A stretch of 11,198 nucleotides of DNA from contig DOKY01000040.1 in the NCBI GenBank assembly GCA_003510135.1, positions 15,204 through 26,401 on the forward strand, in the 5' to 3' direction. The notes under the pieces are model-generated. The model ran no database searches, was not told the DNA's origin, and worked only from the letters and a program-made list of their open reading frames with translations. Shown one piece after another: positions 1 through 5,402 of the stretch. Within the stretch, counting starts at the first letter, position 1; the number at the start of each line of letters is the position of its first letter. The position numbers were made by a program, and so were the translations under genes. The DNA is from Pseudothermotoga sp. (lineage in GTDB: Bacteria; Thermotogota; Thermotogae; Thermotogales; DSM-5069).

Positions 1-152
1 TCACAGCACTCGGCGTATCCACGCTCGATGGGCTTGGACTGTCCGGTGGAAGGTTTCATTCGGAAGAAGAATTTGCGCTCGTCGACAGCTTCGAAGGGCG
101 CGTGAAGTTATCCTTAGAAGTGCTGGATCACTTTGACAAAAAGAGAAGGTGA
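1..152 (+). CDS. M20-family metallopeptidase, C-terminal fragment
   Basis: Only the last 49 full codons are present, read in the frame starting at base 3 and ending in TGA at 150-152. The peptide contains DGLGLSGGRFHSEEEF followed by a VDSFEGR segment and a final amphipathic helix. This pattern fits the C-terminus of M20 zinc peptidases (glutamate carboxypeptidase / deacylase type), where a GG..H motif supplies a metal-ligand histidine and a trailing 'dS...R' helix closes the catalytic domain. The histidine here is codon 57-59. The substrate cannot be told from this fragment. It ends 4 bases before the next start, and its last codons contain that gene's ribosome binding site, so the two are probably cotranscribed. 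The family call rests on one short motif block and is moderate. Confidence 0.6.
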   Translation, partial: TALGVSTLDGLGLSGGRFHSEEEFALVDSFEGRVKLSLEVLDHFDKKRR

Positions 153-156
153 TATC

Positions 157-1539
157 ATGAAGTTCGTCGACACAACGCTCAGGGATGGTCATCAATCGCT
201 CATCGCCACGCGTATGTCTACTGACGACATGCTGCCCGCACTCGAGGCGATGGACCGGGTTGGATTCTACTCACTCGAGATGTGGGGAGGTGCAACCTTC
301 GATGTCGCCGTGAGATTCCTCAACGAAGATCCATGGGAAAGGATCAGAAAGATCAGAGAGAAGATCAAGAACGCAAAGCTTCAGATGCTTCTCAGGGGTC
401 AAAATCTGGTGGGTTACAGGCACTACGCAGACGACACAGTGAGGCTCTTCGTCAGAAAGATGGCGGAGAACGGGATAGACATCGTGAGGATCTTCGATGC
501 GTTGAACGATGAGCGCAACTTGATGGTGGCCATCGAGGAAGCCAAAAAATGTGGCTTGCACGTTCAGGGAGCGATCTCTTACACTGTGAGCCCCGTGCAC
601 ACGCTCGAGTACTATGTCAACTACGCCGAAAAGCTCGTGGAACTTGGGGTGGACTCGATCTGCATAAAGGACATGGCCGGTCTGCTCACACCTCAGGACG
701 CGTACAGGCTGGTGAAGGCTCTCAAGGAAAGATTTGCGCTTCCTGTGGACGTGCATACACACTGCACGTGTGGCCTTGGACCGCTTGCGTACCAGGCGGC
801 TATCGATGCGGGTGCCGATATCGTCGATACGGCCCTCTCTCCTTTTGCGCTCGGCACTTCGCAACCTCCGTTCGAACCGATCTACTATTCGCTCAGCAAA
901 GAAGGCTTGCTCCCGCCACCTGATTGGGATTCGCTATCGTATTTGAACGAACACTTCAGGAAGGTGAGGCAGAAATACGCGCAGTACGACGTGAATATGA
1001 CGAGTATAGACTTCCGTGTGCTGTACGCCCAGGTACCCGGGGGCATGTACTCCAACATGATAAAGCAGTTGCAGGAACAGAAGATGCTGCACAAACTTCA
1101 TGAAGTCCTCGAGGAGATACCGAGGGTCCAGAAAGATTTGGGTTATCCTCCGCTGGTCACCCCCACCAGTCAGATCGTGGGCGTTCAGGCCGTGCTCAAC
1201 GTTATGAGCGGTGAGCGCTACGCTAAGGTCACGCGTGAAGTGAGAGATTACGTGAAGGGTCTGTACGGAAGGCCACCGGCGCCGATCGATCCGGAACTGG
1301 TGAAGAAGATTCTCAAAGATGAGAAACCCATAGATGTGAGGCCAGGTGAGCTCATAGAACCTGAAATCGAAAAGGCAAGAAAGCAGATAGGCTTGCTGGC
1401 GAAAAACGATGAAGATCTCTTGATCTACATCATCTTGGGTGAGGTCGGTAAGAAGTTCTTGCAGAAACGCTATTACGATCAGCTGAAAATAGATCTCGAG
1501 CTGGTCAAGGAGTTCGAAGCTCCAGTGCATCCCATATGA
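157..1539 (+). CDS. oadA: Oxaloacetate decarboxylase alpha / pyruvate carboxylase subunit B carboxyltransferase, no biotinyl domain
   Basis: A 460-residue carboxyltransferase of the 5S transcarboxylase / OadA / PycB family, a TIM barrel that moves CO2 between carboxybiotin and pyruvate/oxaloacetate. Family landmarks are seen in order: DTTLRDGHQSL (5-15), EMWGGATFD (41-49), LLRGQNLVGYRHY (78-90), DIVRIFDALND (108-118), IKDMAGLLTP (170-179) and VHTHCT (199-204). By homology to transcarboxylase 5S the metal site would be D10, K171 (the carbamylated lysine), H200 and H202; all are present. A C-terminal PYC/OADA helical domain follows, but the protein stops at about residue 460 with no linker and no biotin-acceptor MKM motif, so a separate biotin carrier must be used. 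The ATG at 157 is chosen over an upstream TTG (133) because GAAGGTGAT lies just before it and the barrel begins at once. It overlaps the next gene by ATGA. Whether it works as a Na+-pumping decarboxylase, a pyruvate carboxylase half or a transcarboxylase cannot be decided here. Confidence 0.9.
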   Translation: MKFVDTTLRDGHQSLIATRMSTDDMLPALEAMDRVGFYSLEMWGGATFDVAVRFLNEDPWERIRKIREKIKNAKLQMLLRGQNLVGYRHYADDTVRLFVRKMAENGIDIVRIFDALNDERNLMVAIEEAKKCGLHVQGAISYTVSPVHTLEYYVNYAEKLVELGVDSICIKDMAGLLTPQDAYRLVKALKERFALPVDVHTHCTCGLGPLAYQAAIDAGADIVDTALSPFALGTSQPPFEPIYYSLSKEGLLPPPDWDSLSYLNEHFRKVRQKYAQYDVNMTSIDFRVLYAQVPGGMYSNMIKQLQEQKMLHKLHEVLEEIPRVQKDLGYPPLVTPTSQIVGVQAVLNVMSGERYAKVTREVRDYVKGLYGRPPAPIDPELVKKILKDEKPIDVRPGELIEPEIEKARKQIGLLAKNDEDLLIYIILGEVGKKFLQKRYYDQLKIDLELVKEFEAPVHPI

Positions 1540-2351
1540 TCTTTGGAATCGGCGTCGATGTGGTCGACATCGAAAGGATCGACGAAAAACTCGCCACAAG
1601 AATCTTAACGGATCGCGAGTTGCAAGAATTTCAACGAGTTCACGACAGGAAGCAGTTTCTCGCATCGCGTTTTGCGGTGAAGGAAGCGTTTTTCAAGGCG
1701 CTGGGAACCGGCTTGAGAGACTTTTCTTTCAGGGACGTTGAACTGGCGCACAACGAGTTGGGAAAACCCGTGCTGGTCTTTCACAGAGACGTACAGTTCA
1801 ACTTCACCCACGTGAGTGTGTCGCACGACAGAGTTGCGATGGCGATGGTCGTACTCGAAAGGAAGGAAGGGTATATCTACGTTGCACTGGGCTCGAACGT
1901 TGGTGAGAGGCTGAAGAACATACAGCGGGCGTGTTGCTTGATGGAAAGCTCTGGCATGAGATTGCTCAGAACCTCTCCGGTGTACGTGACGAAGCCTTAT
2001 GGATTTGTGGACCAACCTGATTTTCTCAACTGTGTCGTCGAGATTGAAACAGAATTGACACCGTTTCAATTGCTTGCAGAGCTTCTGAACATAGAGAGGC
2101 TTCTTGGAAGAGTCCGTGACAGAAAATGGGGACCGAGAACTATCGATCTGGACATCGTTCTGTACGGCAACATCGTTCTGGAAAGCGAGAGTTTGACGAT
2201 ACCTCACTACGACCTGGCGAACAGACAGTTCGTGCTCAGACCTCTCCTGGACATCTCTGACATCGAACATCCTTTGATGGGAAAACTCAGAAGCTTCTTG
2301 AAAGAAGGGGGAGAATGCCTGCTGATGACGAAGAACTGGTTCAACAGCTGA
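1536..2351 (+). CDS. acpS-folK: Fused holo-ACP synthase (AcpS) and HPPK (FolK)
   Basis: A 271-residue two-domain protein. Residues 1-108 are AcpS, which transfers 4'-phosphopantetheine from CoA to acyl carrier protein: IGVDVVDIERI with Mg ligand D8, SRFAVKEAFFKALGTG (44-59) with E50, ELGKP (74-78) and THVSVSHD (91-98). Residues 113-240 are 6-hydroxymethyl-7,8-dihydropterin pyrophosphokinase of folate synthesis: YVALGSNVGER (115-125), SPVYVTKPYG (147-156), KWGPRTIDLDIVLYG (197-211) with Mg ligands D204 and D206, and IPH (222-224). Only a few residues join the domains, and there is no ATG, GTG or TTG in frame at the junction. An SD-like GGAAGGAAGGG sits exactly there (1861-1871), possibly a relic of a once separate folK. 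The start overlaps the oadA stop as ATGA and lacks a close ribosome binding site, so translation is probably coupled. Both active sites look intact. The chain ends about 30 residues past the HPPK core and overlaps the next gene by 37 bases. Confidence 0.9.
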   Translation: MIFGIGVDVVDIERIDEKLATRILTDRELQEFQRVHDRKQFLASRFAVKEAFFKALGTGLRDFSFRDVELAHNELGKPVLVFHRDVQFNFTHVSVSHDRVAMAMVVLERKEGYIYVALGSNVGERLKNIQRACCLMESSGMRLLRTSPVYVTKPYGFVDQPDFLNCVVEIETELTPFQLLAELLNIERLLGRVRDRKWGPRTIDLDIVLYGNIVLESESLTIPHYDLANRQFVLRPLLDISDIEHPLMGKLRSFLKEGGECLLMTKNWFNS

Positions 2352-2629
2352 TACACCTTGAGAACGAACTCGACAGGGCACTGGAGCAAGAGAATTTTGA
2401 GCGCATGAACATGCTTTTGGAACAGCGTGAGTTGTTGCTCAAGACGCTTTCCAAGATCCCTGAAGAACTTGCCAACAACATAATTGAGGCCGACAGGGTG
2501 AGGCTGGAAAAGATGAAGAACTTCATGGAAAACATCAAGAATCAGGCACTTCAGGCTCGAACCTCACAGGCTGCTTTGAAAAGTTATTCGAACCTTCAAG
2601 AAGGAACAAGACTGGATGAAAGAAAATGA
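2315..2629 (+). CDS. Small coiled-coil protein, possible FliT/FlgN-like flagellar chaperone
   Basis: A 104-residue, highly charged, all-helical protein with no signal peptide or membrane segment. Residues 5-32 and 33-75 read as two amphipathic helices rich in Leu, Glu and Lys, with the pattern ENFERMNMLLEQRELLL (26-42). The tail ALKSYSNLQEGTRLDERK (87-104) resembles the 'aYs...fDrK' ending of FliT/FlgN-type export chaperones, which are helical hairpins of similar size. I infer a possible role in flagellar export, or another small coiled-coil adaptor role; no catalytic motif is present. The ATG at 2315 is preceded by GAAGGGGGAG. The gene starts inside folK, so the two are probably translationally coupled. 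It is the last gene of its operon, followed directly by a hairpin. Existence of the gene is likely; the function is weak. Confidence 0.7.
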   Translation: MPADDEELVQQLIHLENELDRALEQENFERMNMLLEQRELLLKTLSKIPEELANNIIEADRVRLEKMKNFMENIKNQALQARTSQAALKSYSNLQEGTRLDERK

Positions 2630-2651
2630 AAGCGGGGCACAAGCCCCGCTT
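2630..2651. terminator. Bidirectional hairpin between convergent genes
   Basis: Perfect 9-bp inverted repeat AAGCGGGGC / GCCCCGCTT with a 4-base ACAA loop, filling the 25-base gap between the convergent stop codons. On the - strand the stem is followed by a T-rich stretch (TTTCATTTTC), as in an intrinsic terminator for the glutamate dehydrogenase gene. On the + strand the following bases are only moderately T-rich, so termination of the oadA operon would be less canonical. Confidence 0.75.
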
Positions 2652-2654
2652 CCT

Positions 2655-3905
2655 TCATGGATATATACCCCTCAGTTTGACCGCCTTCGCCACTCGATCG
2701 ATCGCCACTATGTACGCCGCGGTTCTGAAGTCCGTACCGTACTTTTCCTTTGTCTTCGCTACGTCCGCGAAGGCAGCCTTCATCATCTTGGCCAGCTTGC
2801 TTCTCACATCGTCCAGATCCCAGAAGAACGATTGTAGATCCTGCACCCATTCGAAGTAAGAGACCGTCACTCCACCAGCGTTCGCGAGGATGTCCGGTAT
2901 GATCGTCACACCCTTTGAACGAAGGATCTTGTCGGCTTCGGGTGTTACAGGTCCATTCGCACCTTCCACGATGAGTTTTGCCTTGATCCTGTCAGCATTT
3001 TCCTCCGTGATGGAGTTTTCCAAAGCGGCTGGAACGAGTATGTCAACGTCGAGTTCGAACAGCTCCTCATGCTTGATCTTCTGAGCCTTTGGATAACCGT
3101 TGATGAGTCCCTTGTTGCTGTCCCTGTAAGCTATGAGATCACTGATGTTGATCCCGTTCGGATCATAATATGCCGCGGAAATGTCGCTCACGGCAACGAT
3201 CTTCGCTCCGAACTCTTCCTGCAATATCTTTGCAGAGAAGGAACCAACGTTACCGAAACCTTGAACGGCGACCTTAGCCTTAGAAATGTCCTTGCCCAGT
3301 AATTTGCACGCCTCTGCCGCCACCACGGCAACGCCTCTACCTGTAGCTTCGTTTCTGCCAACCGAACCTCCAAGCTCCACGGGCTTACCCGTTACGACCC
3401 CGAGCGCGGTGTAACCAACGTGCATGCTGTAGGTGTCCAGATACCAGGCCATGACCTGCGGGTTCGTGTTCACGTCTGGAGCTGGGATGTCCTTGTGTGG
3501 ACCAATGAACTGCGATATTTCGAAGAAGAACCTTCTCGATAGCCTCTCGAGTTCGCCCTTGCTCAGCTTGCTCGGATCGACCTTCACACCACCTTTACCG
3601 CCGCCGTAGGGCAGATTGAGCAACGAACATTTCCATGTCATCCAGAACGCGAGGGTCTGTACTTCGTCGAGCGTGACGTTGGGATGATACCTTATGCCTC
3701 CCTTTGCAGGACCGAGCGCTGTGCTGTGCTGGCATCTGTAACCAACGAACATTTCGACCCTGCCGTCGTCCATTAGAACCGGGAACTCAACAATTATGGT
3801 GCGCTGAGGCCTCTCGAGAAATTTCTGAATGTTGGGATCCAGCTGCATGACGCTCGCCGCCTGCCTGAAGACCTCGAGCGCCTGTTCATACAGTGACTTT
3901 TCCAT
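2655..3905 (-). CDS. gdhA: Glutamate dehydrogenase
   Basis: A 416-residue Glu/Leu/Phe/Val dehydrogenase, the usual size for hexameric thermophilic GDH, catalysing reversible oxidative deamination of glutamate to 2-oxoglutarate and ammonia with NAD(P). The N-terminal substrate domain has GPAKGGIRYHP (65-75) with K68, the catalytic block LPYGGGKGGVKVDP (98-111) with K104, and PAPDVNTNPQVM (141-152) with D144. The Rossmann domain has VQGFGNVG (214-221) and an acidic residue after the second strand (AVSDISAAYYDP), then ALENSIT, VEGANGP and a NAGGVTVSYFEW segment. All key residues appear intact. The ATG at 3905 is preferred over a GTG 13 codons upstream because AAAGGAGGTT lies 7 bases before it and the resulting length matches the family. 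It is a single-gene unit on the opposite strand, convergent with the oadA operon and divergent from the sugar operon. Coenzyme preference cannot be assigned safely. Confidence 0.97.
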   Translation of the reverse strand: MEKSLYEQALEVFRQAASVMQLDPNIQKFLERPQRTIIVEFPVLMDDGRVEMFVGYRCQHSTALGPAKGGIRYHPNVTLDEVQTLAFWMTWKCSLLNLPYGGGKGGVKVDPSKLSKGELERLSRRFFFEISQFIGPHKDIPAPDVNTNPQVMAWYLDTYSMHVGYTALGVVTGKPVELGGSVGRNEATGRGVAVVAAEACKLLGKDISKAKVAVQGFGNVGSFSAKILQEEFGAKIVAVSDISAAYYDPNGINISDLIAYRDSNKGLINGYPKAQKIKHEELFELDVDILVPAALENSITEENADRIKAKLIVEGANGPVTPEADKILRSKGVTIIPDILANAGGVTVSYFEWVQDLQSFFWDLDDVRSKLAKMMKAAFADVAKTKEKYGTDFRTAAYIVAIDRVAKAVKLRGIYP

Positions 3906-3910
3906 CAAAG

Positions 3911-3920
3911 AACCTCCTTT
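3911..3920 (-). promoter_or_regulatory. Ribosome binding site of glutamate dehydrogenase
   Basis: AAAGGAGGTT on the - strand, with 7 bases between GGAGG and the ATG at 3905. It decides the start against the upstream in-frame GTG at 3944, which has no such site. Confidence 0.85.
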
Positions 3921-3973
3921 CACGTAGGGTAAATGCTCTTCCACGAGTCATTCGTGAATTAGTTTACAATTAA

Positions 3974-3982
3974 ATTCTACCA
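3974..3982 (-). promoter_or_regulatory. Candidate extended -10 promoter of glutamate dehydrogenase
   Basis: On the - strand the sequence TGGTAGAAT matches an extended -10 (TGn plus 5 of 6 TATAAT bases). There is no good -35 at the standard spacing; a TTGAGC at 3990-3995 lies too close to serve this -10. Transcription would start near 3967, leaving a leader of about 60 bases. That leader contains a small CACGA/TCGTG inverted repeat (3942-3956) and the ribosome binding site. The assignment is by eye only. Confidence 0.4.
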
Positions 3983-4070
3983 CCAACCTGCTCAAAACGA
4001 AAGCATCGTAAAACAGAACTTTGGCCCTTTTTTGACCATCGTGCTTGAAAAAATTGCACCTTCTGTCTCT

Positions 4071-4107
4071 AATCTCTTCAAATCTCGAGTATGCACCAGT
4101 ATGCTCC
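4071..4107 (+). repeat. Two pairs of 10-bp-phased direct repeats, possible regulator site
   Basis: AATCTC occurs at 4071 and 4081, and AGTATGC(A/T)CC occurs back to back at 4088-4097 and 4098-4107. Both pairs repeat at exactly 10 bases, about one helical turn, so the copies face the same side of the DNA. They lie about 25 bases upstream of the proposed -35 of the sugar operon. A binding site for an operon regulator is inference. Confidence 0.45.
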
Positions 4108-4131
4108 GCGTGTTAACGAAGCTCGCCATTC

Positions 4132-4159
4132 TTGACGTTGTGGCTTCCGTAGTGATAAG
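4132..4159 (+). promoter_or_regulatory. Candidate promoter of the sugar-uptake operon
   Basis: TTGACG (4132-4137, 5 of 6 to the -35 consensus) is followed after 16 bases by GATAAG (4154-4159, 4 of 6 to the -10 consensus). Transcription would start near 4166, giving a leader of about 16 bases that begins just before the ribosome binding site. The position fits, but the -10 is weak. Confidence 0.45.
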
Positions 4160-4169
4160 CTAATGTTGC

Positions 4170-4178
4170 GGAGGTGAT
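4170..4178 (+). promoter_or_regulatory. Ribosome binding site of the sugar-binding protein gene
   Basis: GGAGGTGAT, a full match to the 16S rRNA 3' end, with 7 bases between GGAGG and the GTG at 4182. It supports use of the GTG start and high expression of the binding protein. Confidence 0.9.
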
Positions 4179-4181
4179 ACT

Positions 4182-5357
4182 GTGAGGAAGTTACTCATCG
4201 TGGTGGTCGTTCTGATGACACTGGCGATCTTTGCACAGACAAAGCTCACCATCTGGTGTTCCGAGAAGCAGGTCGACATCCTGCAGAGGCTCGCGGAAGA
4301 GTTCAAGGCCAAATACGGCGTGACTGTTGAAGTCCAGTACGTGAACTTTTCAGACATCAAACCGAAGTTTCTAACGGCCGCTCCGGAAGGACAGGGAGCA
4401 GACATCATCGTGGGTGCGCATGACTGGGTAGGAGAACTGGTGGCGAACGGTTTGCTCGAACCCATACCGAACTTTGCAGACCTGACGCAGTTCTTCTCGA
4501 GCGGATTGAACGCCTTCTCCTACGGTGGCAAACTCTACGGCCTGCCTTACGCCCTCGAAGCGATCGCGTTGATCTACAACAAGGACTACGTGCCTGAGCC
4601 TCCGAAGACAGTAGAAGACATGATCAAGATAGCAAAGGAAATCGATGCAGAATTCGCGGGAGAGGTCAGAGGACTCATCTTCCCAGCCACCACGTTTTAC
4701 TACGTGGTGCCGTTCATTTTCGGCTATGGTGGTTACGTCTTCAAAGACACTCCATCAGGGCTCGATGTCACGGACATAGGTCTGGCGAACGAAGGAGCAA
4801 TAAAGGCCGCCAAACTTCTCAAAAGACTGGTGGATGAGAAAGTGGTGGACCCAGCCGACAATTACCAGATCATGGATTCGATGTTCAAAGAGGGCAAGGC
4901 CGGGATGATAATCAACGGACCCTGGGCGATCAAGGACTACAGAGATGCAGGCATCGATTACGGCGTAGCGCTGATACCGGAACCTGAACCTGGCTTGGTT
5001 GCAAGACCTTTCGTCGGCGTACAGGGCTTCATGGTGAACGCCAAATCCACGAACAAACTCCTGGCGATCGAGTTCTTGACCAACTTCATTGCCAAGAGGG
5101 ACACCATGTACAGGCTCTACCTCGCAGACCCCAGGCTTCCAGCAAGGAAGGATGTGCTCGAACTCGTCAAGGACAATCCAGATGTGGTCGCCTTCACACT
5201 GAGCGCGGGTAACGGCATACCCATGCCGAACGTACCGCAGATGGGATTCGTCTGGGGTGCTATGGATGATGCGCTGAACCTTATCGTCAACGGGAAAGCC
5301 ACACCGGAAGAAGCTATGAAGAACGCGGTCGAAAGAATCAAAGCTCAGATTCAGTGA
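4182..5357 (+). CDS. malE: ABC transporter sugar-binding protein, MalE family (probable galacto-oligosaccharide binding)
   Basis: A 391-residue periplasmic solute-binding protein of the MalE-type cluster. The N-terminus is a Sec signal peptide (basic RK, hydrophobic core 4-17), probably cut after FA at residue 18; there is no lipobox cysteine. The mature part starts KLTIWCSEKQ, followed by the lobe pattern LAEEFKAKYGVTVEV, GADIIVGAHDW, YGLPYALEAIALIYNKDY, and MIINGPWAIKDY starting at residue 242, all typical of the family. GTG is used as start with a strong ribosome binding site. Homologues are often called maltose-binding by similarity. Here the same operon encodes a GH53 galactanase, so the likely ligand is beta-1,4-galacto-oligosaccharide; this is inference, and binding of maltodextrins or manno-oligosaccharides cannot be excluded. 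It is first in the operon, separated from the permeases by a strong hairpin. Confidence 0.92.
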   Translation: MRKLLIVVVVLMTLAIFAQTKLTIWCSEKQVDILQRLAEEFKAKYGVTVEVQYVNFSDIKPKFLTAAPEGQGADIIVGAHDWVGELVANGLLEPIPNFADLTQFFSSGLNAFSYGGKLYGLPYALEAIALIYNKDYVPEPPKTVEDMIKIAKEIDAEFAGEVRGLIFPATTFYYVVPFIFGYGGYVFKDTPSGLDVTDIGLANEGAIKAAKLLKRLVDEKVVDPADNYQIMDSMFKEGKAGMIINGPWAIKDYRDAGIDYGVALIPEPEPGLVARPFVGVQGFMVNAKSTNKLLAIEFLTNFIAKRDTMYRLYLADPRLPARKDVLELVKDNPDVVAFTLSAGNGIPMPNVPQMGFVWGAMDDALNLIVNGKATPEEAMKNAVERIKAQIQ

Positions 5358-5363
5358 ATCCTC

Positions 5364-5386
5364 ACCCGGGGCTATCCGCCCCGGGT
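5364..5386 (+). promoter_or_regulatory. Intercistronic hairpin between binding-protein and permease genes
   Basis: Perfect 9-bp stem ACCCGGGGC / GCCCCGGGT with a TATCC loop, starting 7 bases after the binding-protein stop codon. No T tract follows, so it does not look like a full terminator. Such hairpins in binding-protein operons are known to protect the upstream mRNA and to lower downstream expression, giving more binding protein than permease; that role is inferred here. The permease ribosome binding site (GGAG at 5390-5393) lies just after it. Confidence 0.75.
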
Positions 5387-5402
5387 TCTGGAGTGGGAAC
5401 AC

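Noticed and set aside
133..156. Upstream TTG start for oadA
   Set aside because: It would begin inside the peptidase gene, and the GAAGGTGAT ribosome site points to the ATG at 157, where the conserved barrel begins.
934..1665. Long open frame on the - strand opposite oadA
   Set aside because: Its translation shows no recognisable domain and lies fully opposite the conserved carboxyltransferase and acpS start; similar antisense frames lie opposite folK (1605-2381) and opposite malE/malF (4755-5669). They look like by-products of codon bias.
3906..3944. Upstream GTG start for glutamate dehydrogenase, adding 13 residues
   Set aside because: No ribosome binding site precedes it, while a near-perfect one precedes the ATG at 3905 and gives the usual family length.
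4032..4060. Promoter built on TTGACC at 4032-4037
   Set aside because: No -10-like hexamer lies 15-19 bases downstream, and it is far from the gene.
5364..5386. Intrinsic terminator ending the malE transcript
   Set aside because: There is no T tract after the stem, and the permease gene with its ribosome site follows within 20 bases; an mRNA-stabilising or attenuating hairpin fits better.
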